A stretch of DNA of 64,000 nt from Pseudomonas faucium (GCF_021602585.1 NZ_BQIP01000001.1:248001-312000); one strand, 5' to 3'. Positions 24,682 through 34,844 are shown, counted from the stretch's first letter. Made by a program: numbers and translations. The notes: generated from the letters alone by a model not told the origin.

Positions 24682-24894
24682 ATGGCTCGTGACCCACAGC
24701 GAACCGGACAACGTGGCGGTACCAAGGAAACCAACCCCGGCAACTTCGCCAATGACCGCGAACGGGCGGCGCGTGCCGGCCACAAGGGCGGCCAGGCGTC
24801 GGGCGGCAACTTCGCCAACGACCGCGAGCGGGCGGCCGAGGCTGGCCGCAAAGGTGGCCAGAACAGCCACGGTGGCGGGCGTCAGCCGCAATGA
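24682..24894 (+). CDS. KGG-repeat stress-induced protein (second copy)
   Basis: The 70-residue protein starts MARDPQRTGQRGGTKETNPG and carries two near-identical units (NFANDRERAARAGHKGGQ and NFANDRERAAEAGRKGGQ). It is paralogous to the 72-residue protein at 10611. A strong AAGGAG site precedes the ATG, and a perfect hairpin follows the stop. Confidence 0.85.
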   Translation: MARDPQRTGQRGGTKETNPGNFANDRERAARAGHKGGQASGGNFANDRERAAEAGRKGGQNSHGGGRQPQ

Positions 24895-24904
24895 CCGGCA
24901 CCCA

Positions 24905-24939
24905 GGCGAGGCCCGCGGGCCTCGCCTGCTGATTTTGTT
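24905..24939 (+). terminator. Rho-independent terminator after the KGG gene
   Basis: GGCGAGGCCCG and CGGGCCTCGCC form a perfect 22-bp palindrome at 24905-24926, followed by TGCTGATTTTGTT. The T-tract is short and interrupted but the stem is very strong. Confidence 0.7.
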
Positions 24940-25015
24940 CGACAATTTTTTTGAATCTTTCGCCACGGGCGTCACTCAATGAAGAGTCATCCATGGAGAA
25001 CAGGAGGGCCCCGTG

Positions 25016-25303
25016 ATGCCTAATCCCGCGCTGTACATCATCGACTACCAACTGCACGGCGAACCGCGCAGTTTCATCATTCGCCTGGACCGCCTCGACA
25101 ATGCCGAGGCCTGGCATTGGGCGAGCTGTGATGCGGGGATCGGCATCATTCCCAAGTTCGGGCGGGAGAAGATCAAGAAGGTCAGCCGGCCCATGGCCGA
25201 GCGCTACGGCATCACGGCCGTGAGTTGGCGGGTCTCGGGGGAGAGGCCCGCTTCCAGCACTCAAGCCCCGGATTCGGGGTCGCTGGCCGGCACGCCAGGC
25301 TGA
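25016..25303 (+). CDS. Small hypothetical protein
   Basis: The product starts MPNPALYIIDYQLHGEPRSFIIRLDRLDNAEAWHWASCDAGIGIIPKFGREKIKKVS. CAGGAGGG lies upstream of a GTG-ATG pair (25013/25016), and the ATG is used. The first 75 residues look like a folded small domain. The last part overlaps the convergent gene at 25261-25431, so the tail is less certain. No domain was recognised. Confidence 0.65.
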   Translation: MPNPALYIIDYQLHGEPRSFIIRLDRLDNAEAWHWASCDAGIGIIPKFGREKIKKVSRPMAERYGITAVSWRVSGERPASSTQAPDSGSLAGTPG

Positions 25304-25431
25304 TGCGGGTCGTCGTCGGCGACACTGGGGTCGGCATCCGGGTCGTCGGCGCGGTCGTTGCGTTTTTCCGGGTCCAGTTCGGGCCAGTCATCCTGGGCGT
25401 TGCCGCCGCCCATTCTGAATAGAGCGTTCAT
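25261..25431 (-). CDS. Small acidic hypothetical protein
   Basis: The 56-residue protein starts MNALFRMGGGNAQDDWPELDPEKRNDRADDP. It is strongly acidic and probably disordered. GGGAGACAGCC directly precedes the ATG at 25431. Its 3' end overlaps the tail of the opposite gene by 43 bases. No function is proposed. Confidence 0.5.
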   Translation of the reverse strand: MNALFRMGGGNAQDDWPELDPEKRNDRADDPDADPSVADDDPHQPGVPASDPESGA

Positions 25432-25520
25432 GGCTGTCTCCCTTGGTGGTTGATGCTCGTTGGAGTGCGGGGAGGCCATGGACGATCGGTTTTTTGCAGG
25501 TGATACCGACCGGCGGCCTC

Positions 25521-25585
25521 ATCGCCGGCAAGCCGGCTCCCACAAGTATTGCGCTGGTCCCTGTGGGAGCCGGCTTGCCGGCGAT
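25521..25585. repeat. REP inverted pair downstream of paaZ
   Basis: ATCGCCGGCAAGCCGGCTCC (continuing into CACA) at 25521 and its inverted copy ending at 25585 flank a short spacer. It lies just after the paaZ stop, where it can form a hairpin in the transcript. Confidence 0.88.
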
Positions 25586-25601
25586 AAGGCCATCGGCTAC
25601 C

Positions 25602-27656
25602 TCACCCCTGACGCTTGAGCACCAAGGTCAGGATGTCATAACTGGCCACCAGCTCACCCAGCTGGTTGGTCACCTCCACATCCCAAGCCACCACCCCTTG
25701 CGGTTGCCCCAGCGGGCTGGTCTTGCCCTGGTCGATCTTGCGCTTGCAGGTCAGGCGCGCCTGAATGGTGTCGCCAATGCCCACCGGGTTGATGAATCGC
25801 AAGGTGTCGAGCCCATAGTTGGCCAGCACCGGCCCCTCACCTGGCGACACGAACAACCCGGCCGCCGCCGACAGCACGAAGTAACCGTGGGCGATGCGCT
25901 TGCCGAACTGCGACGCCTTGGCCGCGATTTCGTCGAAGTGCATGTAGAAGTGGTCGCCCGACAGGCAGCCGAAGTTGACCAGGTCGGCTTCGGTCACTGT
26001 GCGCCGGTGAGTCAGCAGCGACTCGCCGATGCGCAACTCCTCGAAGTAGCGACGGAACGGGTGCACCTCGGTCTCGATCACCTCGGCGCCACGCACGTAC
26101 TCGCCGGTCACGGCGCTGAGCATGCTCGGCGAGCCCTGCACGGCGGCGCGTTGCAGGTAATGCTTCACCGCGCGCAGGCCGCCCAGCTCTTCGCCACCGC
26201 CCGCGCGGCCCGGGCCGCCGTGCTTGAGCTGCGGCAGCGGCGAGCCGTGGCCGGTGGACTCCTTGGCCGCTTCGCTGTCCAGCACCAGCAGGCGGCCGTG
26301 CCAGGCCGCGGCCACCGGGATGGCCTTGGCGGCAACGGCGCGGTCGGCGGTGACCAGCGAGGCCACCAGGCTGCCTTTGCCGCGTGCGGCCAGGGCCAGG
26401 GCTTCATCGAGGTCGTCATAGGCCATCAGCGTGCTGACCGGGCCGAACGCTTCGATATCGTGGGCACCGCCCTCGGCATGCGGGTCGCGGGCCTGCAGCA
26501 GGGTCGGGGCGAAGAACGCGCCTTCGGCCACGCCCTCGCCACGTGGGGCAAAGCCGTCGCTGGCGCCGAAAATCTGCTCGCAGCTCTGCAGCAGGCTGCG
26601 CACGCGCTCGCCAACGTCGCGCTGCTGGTCATGGGAGGCCAGGGCGCCCATGCGCACGCCTTCGACGGACGGGTCGCCCACCACCACCTTGCTCAAGCGC
26701 TCACGCAGGCGCGTGGCAACGGCATCCAGATGCTTGGCCGGGACGATGGCGCGGCGGATGGCGGTGCATTTCTGCCCGGCCTTGGTGGTCATTTCGCGCA
26801 CCACTTCCTTGATGTACAGCTCGAACTCTTCGCTGTCCGGGGTCACGTCCGGGCCGAGGATGGCGCAGTTCAGCGAGTCGGCTTCGGCGGTGAACGGTAC
26901 CGAGTTGCGAATCAGGTTGGGCGTGACGCGCAGCTTGGCCGCGGTGTCGGCGGAACCGGTGAAGGTCACCACGTCCTGGCCCTGCAGGCGGTCGAGCAGG
27001 TCGCCGGTGCTGCCGATCACCAGCTGCAGGCTGCCCTCTGGCAGCAGGCCCGAGGCATTCATCAGGCGCACCACGGCTTCGGTCAGGTAGCTGGTCGAGG
27101 TCGCCGGCTTGACGATGCACGGCATGCCGGCCAGGAAGGTCGGGGCGAACTTCTCCAGCATGCCCCAGATCGGGAAGTTGAAGGCATTGATGTGCACGGC
27201 CACGCCGGCGCGCGGCACCAGGATGTGGCTGCCGGCGAAGTGCCCTTGCTTGCCCAGCGGCATTGCCGGGCCTTCGTGCACCAGGTTGCCCGAGGGCAGC
27301 TCGCGGCTGCCGATGCCGGCGTAGGAGAACAAGGTGGCGTTGCCGCCTTCGATGTCGATCCAGCTGTCGGCGCGGGTGGCGCCGCTGTGGTGCGACAGCG
27401 CGTAGAGCTGCTCCTTGCGCTCGGCCAGGTACAGGGCCAGGGCCTTGAGGCGCGCGGCACGCTGCTGGAAGTCCATTGCCATCAATGCCGCGAGGCCTTG
27501 CACGCGGGCGAACGCCACTGCTTCGGCGAAGTCTGGGCGCTCTTCGTGGCTGTAGGCCAGGACATCGCCATTCAAGGCGCTGCGCAGGGCCTGGGCGCCG
27601 TGCTGGCCGATCCAGCGGCCGGCGATGAAGCTCTGCAGGGTTGGGGCGTCAGACAT
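25602..27656 (-). CDS. paaZ: PaaZ: oxepin-CoA hydrolase / 3-oxo-5,6-dehydrosuberyl-CoA semialdehyde dehydrogenase
   Basis: The 684-residue protein has an N-terminal aldehyde dehydrogenase domain (residues about 1-520) and a C-terminal MaoC-like (R)-hydratase domain (about 530-684). The N-terminal domain includes [26 protein letters not shown] with the catalytic Cys, and an FGPVSTLM box. The C-terminal domain includes [30 protein letters not shown]. The bifunctional enzyme opens the oxepin-CoA ring and oxidises the resulting aldehyde. It is the last gene of the paaABCDE-transport transcript and follows the porin gene after 40 bases. Start at [13 protein letters not shown]. Confidence 0.95.
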   Translation of the reverse strand: MSDAPTLQSFIAGRWIGQHGAQALRSALNGDVLAYSHEERPDFAEAVAFARVQGLAALMAMDFQQRAARLKALALYLAERKEQLYALSHHSGATRADSWIDIEGGNATLFSYAGIGSRELPSGNLVHEGPAMPLGKQGHFAGSHILVPRAGVAVHINAFNFPIWGMLEKFAPTFLAGMPCIVKPATSTSYLTEAVVRLMNASGLLPEGSLQLVIGSTGDLLDRLQGQDVVTFTGSADTAAKLRVTPNLIRNSVPFTAEADSLNCAILGPDVTPDSEEFELYIKEVVREMTTKAGQKCTAIRRAIVPAKHLDAVATRLRERLSKVVVGDPSVEGVRMGALASHDQQRDVGERVRSLLQSCEQIFGASDGFAPRGEGVAEGAFFAPTLLQARDPHAEGGAHDIEAFGPVSTLMAYDDLDEALALAARGKGSLVASLVTADRAVAAKAIPVAAAWHGRLLVLDSEAAKESTGHGSPLPQLKHGGPGRAGGGEELGGLRAVKHYLQRAAVQGSPSMLSAVTGEYVRGAEVIETEVHPFRRYFEELRIGESLLTHRRTVTEADLVNFGCLSGDHFYMHFDEIAAKASQFGKRIAHGYFVLSAAAGLFVSPGEGPVLANYGLDTLRFINPVGIGDTIQARLTCKRKIDQGKTSPLGQPQGVVAWDVEVTNQLGELVASYDILTLVLKRQG

Positions 27657-27696
27657 GCTGTTCTCCAGTGCTGTTCTCAAAAGGGGTGGGGCGCTG

Positions 27697-28929
27697 TTAC
27701 CACAGCGCCAGGGTGTAGCCGATGATCAGGCGGTTTTCGTCCACGGCATTGGTCAGGCCATTGCCGGAACGGAAGGTGACGTTGCGCCAGCGCAGGCTCA
27801 CGTCCTTGAACGGGCCGCTCTGGATGACGTAGGTCAGGTCGGTGTCGCGTTCGCGCTCGCGGCCGTTGCTGACCGTGGCGGTTTCGGCGTGGCGCCCGTC
27901 GGTGTAGCGGGTCATGAAGCTCAGGCCGGGGATGCCCAGCGCCACGAAGTCGTAGTCGTAGCGCAGTTGCCAGGAGTCGAGCCCGGCGCGGGTGAAGGTG
28001 TTGTAGGTCACCAGGTTGACGGTGAACGGGTCGCCGCCATTGACGAACGGGAAGGCGCTGTCACCGGACATCTGCTGCCAGGTGGCGGTGAACTTGTGGG
28101 CCTTCACGCCGAGGGTGAACATGGCGTTGAAGTTGCGGTTGTCGATGTTGCCGGCGCGTTCGGCGCCGTCGTCGCGGCTGTCGAAGTAGCGCAGGTCGCT
28201 GCGCAGGCTCAGGCCTTCACCCAGGGGGCGGGTGTCGACCAGGCCGACGAACTGCTGGCGGTAGATGTCTTCGAGCTTGGCGTAGTAGTAGCTGACGCTG
28301 GTCTGCGGGGTGAGCGCGTAGCTGCCGCCGGCAAAGTCCAGGTGGTCGCTGCTGGCGGCGCCGTAGCCCATGTCGTCGCGCCCGGACGAATCGCGCAGGT
28401 TGACCTTGCTCAGGCGCCCGGCGTTGACCGTGAGGTTGCCCAGCTCCTGGCTGGTCAGCTGGCCGCCCTGGAAGGTCGAGGCCAACAGGCGCGTGTCGTT
28501 GTACATCACCACCGGCAGCATCGGCTGCAAGGTGCCCAGGCGCAGGGTGCTCTTGGACACCCGCAGCTTGCCGGTCAGGCCCAGTTCGCTGTAGTCGTCC
28601 ACCGGCTCATGGCTGTTCGGGCCGAATGGCAGCAAGCCGGTGTTGCGCCGGTCGCGGCTGGAATCGAGCTTGATGCCGAGCTGGCCCATGGCATCCAGGC
28701 CAACGCCCACCGGGCCCTCGGTGAAACCGGACTCGACGCGGGCGGTAAAGCCCTGGGCCCATTCTTCGGCCTTGGCCTGGGGCGCGTTGCTCTGGCGAAA
28801 GTCGCGGTTGATGTAGTGGTTGCGCAGGTCCAGGCGTGCGTGGCTGTCGCCGATGAAGTCGGCCGACGCCGGCAGGGGCAGGGCCAAGGTCGCCATCCAG
28901 GCAGCGGATTTGAGCTGTATGCGGTTCAT
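27697..28929 (-). CDS. phaK: OprD-family outer-membrane porin (phenylacetate channel, PhaK-like)
   Basis: The 410-residue protein begins [23 protein letters not shown], a signal peptide cleaved before [22 protein letters not shown], which is the OprD-family mature start. Alternating beta-strand sequences follow, and it ends on an aromatic residue (YTLALW), as outer-membrane barrels do. Position between the permease and paaZ supports uptake of phenylacetate. The symbol follows the P. putida pha naming and is inferred from context. Confidence 0.9.
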   Translation of the reverse strand: MNRIQLKSAAWMATLALPLPASADFIGDSHARLDLRNHYINRDFRQSNAPQAKAEEWAQGFTARVESGFTEGPVGVGLDAMGQLGIKLDSSRDRRNTGLLPFGPNSHEPVDDYSELGLTGKLRVSKSTLRLGTLQPMLPVVMYNDTRLLASTFQGGQLTSQELGNLTVNAGRLSKVNLRDSSGRDDMGYGAASSDHLDFAGGSYALTPQTSVSYYYAKLEDIYRQQFVGLVDTRPLGEGLSLRSDLRYFDSRDDGAERAGNIDNRNFNAMFTLGVKAHKFTATWQQMSGDSAFPFVNGGDPFTVNLVTYNTFTRAGLDSWQLRYDYDFVALGIPGLSFMTRYTDGRHAETATVSNGRERERDTDLTYVIQSGPFKDVSLRWRNVTFRSGNGLTNAVDENRLIIGYTLALW

Positions 28930-28956
28930 TGTTGTTATACCCGACATGGTCAATGT

Positions 28957-30519
28957 TCAGTGCTTGCTGGCGCCGGCAGCGCCGATACCGGTCATGGAGC
29001 GGATGAACTGCGCGAGGTAGCGGCCGCGCTCCTGATGGGCGCGCTCGGAACCGTCGGTGACCGAGAACACCCAGGCGCCGAGGAACGCCAGGCTCATGGA
29101 GAACAGGGCAGGGTTGCTGTAGGGGAACAGCGCCTGTTCGTGGTGCAGCACGTTGACCCACACCGCCGGGCCCAGCACCACCAGCACGATCGCCGAGGCA
29201 AGCCCGGCCATGCTGCCGCACACCGCGCCTCGGGTGGTCAGGCCCTTCCAGAACATCGAGAGCAGCAGCACCGGGAAGTTGACCGAGGCCGCCACCGCCA
29301 GCACCAGGCCGGAAAGGAAGGCGATGTTCTGCGACTCGAACACCAGGCCCAGCACCACCGCGAGCATGCCGATCACCAACGTGGCGATGCGCGACACGCG
29401 CATTTCTTCCTGCTCGCTGGCCTGGCCCTTGCGGATCACGCAGGCATACAGGTCGTGGGACACCGCCGAAGCGCCGGACAGCGCCAGGCCCGCGACCACG
29501 GCCAGGATGGTGGCGAACGCCACGGCGGAGATGAAGCCCAGGAACAGGTTGCCGCCCACGGCCTGCGCCAGGTGCACCGCAACCATGTTGCCGCCGCCGA
29601 TGATCGCGCCGCTGGCGTCGCGGTAGGCAGGCTCGGTGCCGACCATGACGATGGCGCCGAAGCCGATCACGATCAGCAGCAGGTAGAAGTAGCCGATGAA
29701 GCCGGTGGCATAGAACACGCTCTTGCGCGCTTCCTTGGCATCGCTGACGGTGAAGAAGCGCATCAGGATATGCGGCAGGCCGGCAGTGCCGAACATCATG
29801 CCCAGCCCCAGGGAAATCGCATCCACCGGGTTCGACAGCAGGCCGCCCGGGGCCATGATCGCCTGGCCCTTGGCGTGCACGGCCACGGCGTTGGCGAACA
29901 TCGCCTCGGTGCTGAAGCCAAAGTGCTTGAGCACCATGAAGGCCATGAAGCTGGTGCCCGAGAGCAGCATCACGGCCTTGATGATCTGCACCCAGGTGGT
30001 GGCCAGCATGCCGCCGAAGGTCACGTAGGCGACCATCAGCACGCCCACCAGCATCACCGCGTACAGGTAGCTAATGCCGAACAGCAGCTCGATCAGCTTG
30101 CCGGCGCCGACCATCTGCGCCACCAGGTACATCAGCGCCACGGCCAGGGTGCCGAATGCCGAGCTCAGGCGCACCGGGGTTTGCGCCAGGCGGTAGGAGA
30201 CCACGTCGGCGAAGGTGTACTTGCCCAGGTTGCGCAGGCGCTCGGCGATCAGAAACAGGATGATCGGCCAGCCGGCCAGCACGCCCAGGGCATACAGCAG
30301 GCCGTCGTAGCCGTTCATGAACATCATCGCGGAAATACCCAAAAACGACGCCGCGCTGATCATGTCGCCGGCGATCGCCAGGCCGTTCTGCATGCCGGTC
30401 AGGCCGCCGCCGGCGGTGTAGAAGTCGCTGGCCGAGCGGGTGCGCAGGGCTGCCCAGCGGGTCACCAGCAAGGTGAAGCAGACGAACACCATGAACATCG
30501 AGATGGCAGTCCAGTTCAT
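28957..30519 (-). CDS. phaJ: Sodium:solute symporter, probable phenylacetate permease (PhaJ/ActP-like)
   Basis: The 520-residue protein has about 13 hydrophobic segments and SSS-family signatures: [34 protein letters not shown], and [21 protein letters not shown]. It is closely similar in layout to acetate permease ActP, and like ActP it follows a DUF485 partner gene (four-base overlap). Location in the paa cluster suggests phenylacetate as the substrate. Confidence 0.9.
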   Translation of the reverse strand: MNWTAISMFMVFVCFTLLVTRWAALRTRSASDFYTAGGGLTGMQNGLAIAGDMISAASFLGISAMMFMNGYDGLLYALGVLAGWPIILFLIAERLRNLGKYTFADVVSYRLAQTPVRLSSAFGTLAVALMYLVAQMVGAGKLIELLFGISYLYAVMLVGVLMVAYVTFGGMLATTWVQIIKAVMLLSGTSFMAFMVLKHFGFSTEAMFANAVAVHAKGQAIMAPGGLLSNPVDAISLGLGMMFGTAGLPHILMRFFTVSDAKEARKSVFYATGFIGYFYLLLIVIGFGAIVMVGTEPAYRDASGAIIGGGNMVAVHLAQAVGGNLFLGFISAVAFATILAVVAGLALSGASAVSHDLYACVIRKGQASEQEEMRVSRIATLVIGMLAVVLGLVFESQNIAFLSGLVLAVAASVNFPVLLLSMFWKGLTTRGAVCGSMAGLASAIVLVVLGPAVWVNVLHHEQALFPYSNPALFSMSLAFLGAWVFSVTDGSERAHQERGRYLAQFIRSMTGIGAAGASKH

Positions 30520-30824
30520 TGCGCGCACTCCTGCTTGACCTTGTCATTGAGCGGGTCGAGCACATTGTTGGCGCGATGGACGTAGATGCCGGTGAGGGCG
30601 AACGACACCAGCACCATGAGCACCCCGACCAGCATGCCGACGGTGGTCACCCCGCCGCTCAGGGATTGGCCCAGGGTGCTGGGCGAGAAGGCCACCAGCA
30701 GGACGAAGCCGTAGTAGATCGCCAGCATGGCCAGGGTCAGGCCGCCGTTGAGGCGGCGCTTGCGCCGCACCAGGTGCTGGAAGTCGGGGTGATTGCTGAT
30801 GCTTTCGATGTGTTCGGGGGTCAT
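30516..30824 (-). CDS. DUF485 membrane protein (YjcH-like) preceding the permease
   Basis: The 102-residue protein starts [46 protein letters not shown]. Two membrane helices and a short tail follow, as in YjcH encoded in front of acetate permease. It overlaps the permease start by four bases. It is presumed to assist the permease; direct evidence is lacking. Confidence 0.88.
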   Translation of the reverse strand: MTPEHIESISNHPDFQHLVRRKRRLNGGLTLAMLAIYYGFVLLVAFSPSTLGQSLSGGVTTVGMLVGVLMVLVSFALTGIYVHRANNVLDPLNDKVKQECAQ

Positions 30825-30894
30825 GGCAAGCGATCTCTGGTTTTGTAGTTGTTTTTTGAGGTCACGCGGATGTTGCGGTGTTGCTGATGGCCCT

Positions 30895-30959
30895 ATCGCC
30901 GGCAAGCCGGCTCCCACAGTGGGCGGTGGTCTATCTGTGGGAGCCGGCTTGCCGGCGAT
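30895..30959. repeat. REP inverted pair between paaE and the transport genes
   Basis: Two copies of the REP core (ATCGCCGGCAAGCCGGCTCC and its inverse) flank about 17 bases. The pair sits between paaE (ends 30975) and the DUF485 gene (starts 30824) on one strand. It could separate or stabilise the upstream paaABCDE message. Confidence 0.88.
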
Positions 30960-30974
30960 GCAGGCGACTCGGTT

Positions 30975-32051
30975 TCAGAGCTGGTCGAAATCGAGAACGA
31001 CCTTGTCGCTCACCGGGTAGGTCTGGCACGACAGCACATACCCGGCCGCCACTTCGTAGTCTTCCAGTGCATGGTTGCTGTCCATCTCCACCTCGCCTTC
31101 GATCACCCGGCACTTGCAGGTCGAGCACACGCCGGCCTTGCACGAATAGGGCAGCTCGGCACCGATGGCATTGCCGGCGTCCAGCACGTTCTGGGTATTG
31201 CGCGGCAAATCGAAGCTCAGCGCCCGGCCATCGCTGATCACGGTGACCTGGCTCAGCGCCGAGTCCACCTGGCGCGCTGCCTCGCGCGCCTCGCGGCGGG
31301 CTTCGCTGCCGGCGGCGGCGAACAGCTCGAAGTGGATGCGCGCCTTGTCCATGCCGTTGGCCTGCAGGCTGTCGCGCACGGTTTCGGTCATCGCCTGCGG
31401 GCCGCAGATGAACGCCGCGTCGAGGCTGGCCACGTCCATCCAGCGGGAGAACAGCTGGCCGCACTTGTCGGCATCGATGCGGCCGTTGTAGAGGTCGACG
31501 TCTTGCTGCTCGCGGCTGAACACGAAGATCAGGTTCAAGCGCTCGAGGTAGCGGTTTTTCAGGTCTTCGAGCGTGTCGCGGAACAGCGCACCGGAGCTTG
31601 AGCGGTTGCCGTACAGCAAGGTGAAGCGGCTGTGCGGCTCGCTGGCCAAGGTGGTGGCGATGATCGACAGGATCGGCGTGATGCCGCTGCCGGCCGCCAC
31701 GCCCAGGTAGTTGCCCTGGCGCGCCGGCTCCAGCGGCACGTTGAAGCTGCCGCTCGGTGGCATCACCTCCAGCTGCTGGCCGGCCTTGAGCACGTCGTTG
31801 GCGAACGCCGAGAAGCGCCCACCGGGCACGCGCTTGACCGCCACGCGCAGCTCGCCGTCCTGCACGGCGCTGCAGATCGAGTAGGAGCGGCGCACTTCTT
31901 CATCGCCCAGCTGGGTGCGCATCACCAGGTGCTGGCCCTGGGTGAAGCGAAACGCCTGCTCCAGGTGCGCCGGCACCTCGAAGGCAATCGATACCGCGTC
32001 ACGGGTTTCGGGACGCACTTGCTTGATGGTCAGGCTGTGAAACTGGCTCAT
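30975..32051 (-). CDS. paaE: PaaE: reductase of the phenylacetyl-CoA 1,2-epoxidase
   Basis: The 358-residue protein has an FAD-binding domain (RRSYSICS, RVPGGRFS), an NADPH domain (GVAAGSGITPILSI, FICGPQAMTETV) and a C-terminal plant-type [2Fe-2S] ferredoxin domain with Cys in YSCKAGVCSTCKCRV and a fourth at VLSCQTYP. It passes electrons from NADPH to the diiron site of PaaA. All four iron-sulfur cysteines are present. Confidence 0.96.
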   Translation of the reverse strand: MSQFHSLTIKQVRPETRDAVSIAFEVPAHLEQAFRFTQGQHLVMRTQLGDEEVRRSYSICSAVQDGELRVAVKRVPGGRFSAFANDVLKAGQQLEVMPPSGSFNVPLEPARQGNYLGVAAGSGITPILSIIATTLASEPHSRFTLLYGNRSSSGALFRDTLEDLKNRYLERLNLIFVFSREQQDVDLYNGRIDADKCGQLFSRWMDVASLDAAFICGPQAMTETVRDSLQANGMDKARIHFELFAAAGSEARREAREAARQVDSALSQVTVISDGRALSFDLPRNTQNVLDAGNAIGAELPYSCKAGVCSTCKCRVIEGEVEMDSNHALEDYEVAAGYVLSCQTYPVSDKVVLDFDQL

Positions 32052-32066
32052 GGTGTTCTCCACGGC

Positions 32067-32600
32067 TCAAATGCATTTGAAATAGTCGAACGGCTCCAGG
32101 CACTCGCGGCAGCGATACAGCGCCTTGCAGGCCGTGGAGCCGAACTGGCTGAGCAGTTCGGTGTTGGCGCTTGCGCACTGCGGGCAGCACACCTGCGGCG
32201 CCTCGCCGAGCAGGCTGCGCTTGCTGGCGCTGCCTTGCGGCGGGGCGATGCCATAGGCGCGCAGGCGTTCGCGGCCCAGCGCGCTGATCCAGTCGGTGCT
32301 CCAGGCCGGGGTCAGCCGGCGTTCCAGGTCTGGCGCGGCGAACCCGGCCTGCTCCAGCGCCTGGCGGATATCGCCCTCGATCACCTCGGTGGCGGGGCAA
32401 CCGGAGTAGGTCGGGGTGACCACCAGGTGCAGGTGCCCGGCGCGCCAGTCGAGGTCGCGCACGATGCCCAGGTCGACCACGCTGACCACCGGCACTTCCG
32501 GGTCCATGACCTCGCCCAGTACCGCCCAGGCGCGGGCCAGGTCGTCGCCACGGGCCGCCCGGGCACCGCGGTCACCGGCAATCAGCTCACCAGGTTGCAT
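32067..32600 (-). CDS. paaD: PaaD: maturation factor of the phenylacetyl-CoA epoxidase
   Basis: The 177-residue protein has the DUF59/MIP18-type domain (AVLGEVMDPEVPVVSVVDLGIVRD, TPTYSGCPATEVI). A C-terminal zinc-ribbon-like part has paired cysteines (CCPQC, YRCRECLEPFDYFKC). The family acts in Fe-S or metal-centre assembly. It overlaps paaC by 14 bases. Confidence 0.94.
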   Translation of the reverse strand: MQPGELIAGDRGARAARGDDLARAWAVLGEVMDPEVPVVSVVDLGIVRDLDWRAGHLHLVVTPTYSGCPATEVIEGDIRQALEQAGFAAPDLERRLTPAWSTDWISALGRERLRAYGIAPPQGSASKRSLLGEAPQVCCPQCASANTELLSQFGSTACKALYRCRECLEPFDYFKCI

Positions 32601-33345
32601 CGGGGTAGGCCCTTGGCAGGAACTGCATTTCGGCCAGCAACAGGCCCAGGTGCTCGGTGTGCAGGCCTTGCCGACCACTGAGGTAGAAGTGGCTGGCAGC
32701 CTTGGGCAGCGGCAGCTCGACCGTGGCGAACAGGCTGCTCACCTGTTGCAGCCAGGCGGCGCCGACGGCGGCCGGGTCGGCAGCGATGCCGGCCTGGGCC
32801 AGGGCCATTTCGCTGTCGCTGCCCGCAGTCAGCTCCACGGTGAAGCGCCACAGGGCCGGGACCGCATCGAGCATGCGCCGGCGGCTTTCGTCGGTGCCGC
32901 CAGCCAGGCGCTGCACCCACTCGCCGGAGCGGCGCAGGTGGTAGGTGACTTCCTTGAGCGCCTTGGCGGCGATGCCGGCGATGCGTTCATCGCTGGAGTC
33001 GGCCAGGCGTTGCAGCACGGCATGGTGCCAGGCGTCGTAGAAGAACTGCTTGGCCATGGTCACGGCGAAATCGCCGTTGGGCTGCTCGACCAGCAACAGG
33101 TTGCGAAACGCCCGCTCGTCACGGCGAAACGCCAGGGCGTCGGCGTCGCGGCCGTCGTCGAGCAGTTCGGCGGCGTAGTCCAGCCAGTTGCGGGCCTGGC
33201 CGACCAGGTCCAGGCCGACGTTCATCAGGGCCAGTTCTTCTTCCAGGGCCGGCGCGTGGCCGCACCACTCGCACAGGCGCTGGCCCTGGATCAGGGCGCT
33301 GTCGCCGAGCAGCAGCAGGTAGGGGATGAGAGCTTGCTTGTGCAT
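32587..33345 (-). CDS. paaC: PaaC: structural subunit of the phenylacetyl-CoA epoxidase
   Basis: The 252-residue protein starts MHKQALIPYLLLLGDSALIQGQRLCEWCGHAP. It is a helical ferritin-like protein related to PaaA that lacks a full diiron site and forms the stable PaaAC core. Typical segments are NVGLDLVGQARNWLDYAAEL and KALKEVTYHLRRSGEWVQRL. It lies eight bases after paaB. Confidence 0.95.
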   Translation of the reverse strand: MHKQALIPYLLLLGDSALIQGQRLCEWCGHAPALEEELALMNVGLDLVGQARNWLDYAAELLDDGRDADALAFRRDERAFRNLLLVEQPNGDFAVTMAKQFFYDAWHHAVLQRLADSSDERIAGIAAKALKEVTYHLRRSGEWVQRLAGGTDESRRRMLDAVPALWRFTVELTAGSDSEMALAQAGIAADPAAVGAAWLQQVSSLFATVELPLPKAASHFYLSGRQGLHTEHLGLLLAEMQFLPRAYPDATW

Positions 33346-33353
33346 GGCCAACC

Positions 33354-33635
33354 TCACATGTGCCCGACTTCGTCGGGCAGTTCGTAGAAGCTGGCGTGGC
33401 GGTAGACCTTGTCGTCCGAAGGGGCGAACAGCGGGTCTTTCTCGTCAGGCGAGGAGGCGGTGATCAGTGCCGAGGGCACCACCCACAGGCTCACGCCTTC
33501 GCTGCGCCGGGTGTACAGCTCGCGGGCGTTCTCGATGGCCATGGCGGCGTCGGCGGCATGCACGCTGCCGACATGCTTGTGGTTCAGGCCGTGCTTGCTG
33601 CGCACGAACACTTCGTAGAGGGTCCAGACAGACAT
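33354..33635 (-). CDS. paaB: PaaB: subunit of the phenylacetyl-CoA epoxidase
   Basis: The 93-residue protein starts MSVWTLYEVFVRSKHGLNHKHVGSVHAADAAMAIENARELYTRR, the invariant PaaB pattern. PaaB bridges PaaAC units with the reductase. Length matches the family (about 94 aa). It lies between paaA and paaC with short gaps. Confidence 0.96.
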   Translation of the reverse strand: MSVWTLYEVFVRSKHGLNHKHVGSVHAADAAMAIENARELYTRRSEGVSLWVVPSALITASSPDEKDPLFAPSDDKVYRHASFYELPDEVGHM

Positions 33636-33660
33636 CTTCAATCTCCGCATCAATCGCCGC

Positions 33661-34650
33661 TCAGGCGGCGTTCTTGTTCTGTTGCTTGCGTGCGTAGGCC
33701 ACGGCCGCTTCACGCACCCAGGCGCCATCCTCGATGGCCTTGCGGCGGGTGGCGACGCGTTCCTGGTTGCACGGGCCGTTGCCCTTGATCACGTCGTAGA
33801 ACTCATCCCACTGGATGTCGCCGAAGTCGTAGTGGCCGCGGGCTTCGTTCCATTTCAGGTGGGGGTCGGGGGCGGTGCAGCCGAGCAGTTCGAGCTGCGG
33901 CACGGTCTGGTCGATGAAGCGCTGGCGCAGTTCGTCGTTGGTCTGGCGCTTGATCTTCCAGGCCATGGACTGGGCGCTGTTGGGCGAATGCTCATCGCTT
34001 GGGCCGAACATCATCAGCGCCGGCCACCAGAGGCGGTCGATGGCGTCCTGGACCATGTCCTTCTGCGCCTGGGTGCCCTCGCGCATCATGGTCAGCAGCA
34101 GCTCGTAGCCCTGGCGCTGGTGGAAGCTCTCTTCCTTGCAGATGCGGATCATGGCGCGGGAGTAGGGGCCGTAGGAGGTGCGCTGGAGCACCACCTGGTT
34201 GACGATGGCGGCGCCATCGACCAGCCAGCCCACCGCGCCCATGTCGGCCCAGCTCAGGGTCGGGTAGTTGAAGATGCTCGAGTACTTGGCCTTGCCGCTG
34301 TGCAGCTTGGCGATCTCCTCGTCGCGGTCGGCGCCGAGGGTTTCCATGGCGCTGTACAGGTACAGGCCGTGGCCGGCTTCGTCCTGGATCTTGGCCATCA
34401 GCTGCAGCTTGCGCTTGAGGCTCGGGGCGCGGGTGACCCAGTTGCCTTCCGGGAGCATGCCGACGATTTCCGAGTGGGCGTGCTGGGAGATCTGCCGGAT
34501 CAGGGTCTGGCGGTAGGCCTCGGGCATCCAGTTCTTGGCTTCGATCTTGATTTCAGCGTCGATCTTTTCCTGGAAGTGGCGCTCTTCGGGCGACATCTCT
34601 TCCAGCGACTTGACGCGCTTGACTCCGGTTTCCACTAGCTGTGCGTACAT
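33661..34650 (-). CDS. paaA: PaaA: catalytic diiron subunit of the phenylacetyl-CoA epoxidase
   Basis: The 329-residue protein carries the ferritin-like diiron ligands in helices with [12 protein letters not shown] and [13 protein letters not shown] (ExxH motifs). It converts phenylacetyl-CoA to the 1,2-epoxide with O2. Start [19 protein letters not shown] follows AGGAGTCGG. The leader contains three GATACA-type motifs (34686-34744), so this is the first gene of a second paa transcript. Confidence 0.97.
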   Translation of the reverse strand: MYAQLVETGVKRVKSLEEMSPEERHFQEKIDAEIKIEAKNWMPEAYRQTLIRQISQHAHSEIVGMLPEGNWVTRAPSLKRKLQLMAKIQDEAGHGLYLYSAMETLGADRDEEIAKLHSGKAKYSSIFNYPTLSWADMGAVGWLVDGAAIVNQVVLQRTSYGPYSRAMIRICKEESFHQRQGYELLLTMMREGTQAQKDMVQDAIDRLWWPALMMFGPSDEHSPNSAQSMAWKIKRQTNDELRQRFIDQTVPQLELLGCTAPDPHLKWNEARGHYDFGDIQWDEFYDVIKGNGPCNQERVATRRKAIEDGAWVREAAVAYARKQQNKNAA

Positions 34651-34685
34651 GTTCCGACTCCTGCTAAGGCATGAGTCCTTTGTAA

Positions 34686-34744
34686 GCGATACAAAACATA
34701 ACGTCAAACTGTTTTATGTGTATCGAATGTAATTTGTGTATCGC
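34686..34744. promoter_or_regulatory. Candidate PaaX operator region in front of paaA
   Basis: GCGATACAAAA (34686-34696) and TTTGTGTATCGC (34733-34744) form a long-spaced inverted repeat, and TGTGTATCGAA (34717-34727) is a third copy. The same GATACA core recurs between paaF and paaY. PaaX, the phenylacetyl-CoA-responsive repressor encoded at 42093, is the obvious candidate ligand. Confidence 0.55.
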
Positions 34745-34772
34745 TTTGCTGGGCAGGGGCTGCTGTGCAGCC

Positions 34773-34844
34773 CAATCGCTGGCAAGCCAGCTCCTACACA
34801 GAGGGCGGCGCCTGGTCCTGTGGGAGCTGGCTTGCCAGCGATTG
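34773..34844. repeat. Variant REP inverted pair
   Basis: CAATCGCTGGCAAGCCAGCT and its inverse AGCTGGCTTGCCAGCGATTG flank a 30-odd base spacer. This is the CTGGCAAGCCAG variant of the REP core seen elsewhere in the window. It lies between the paaK terminator and the paaA promoter. Confidence 0.85.

Noticed and set aside
27625-30585. 986-codon plus-strand frame across the porin and permease genes
   Set aside because: It covers two recognisable minus-strand genes and is His/Gln/Gly-rich without domains.
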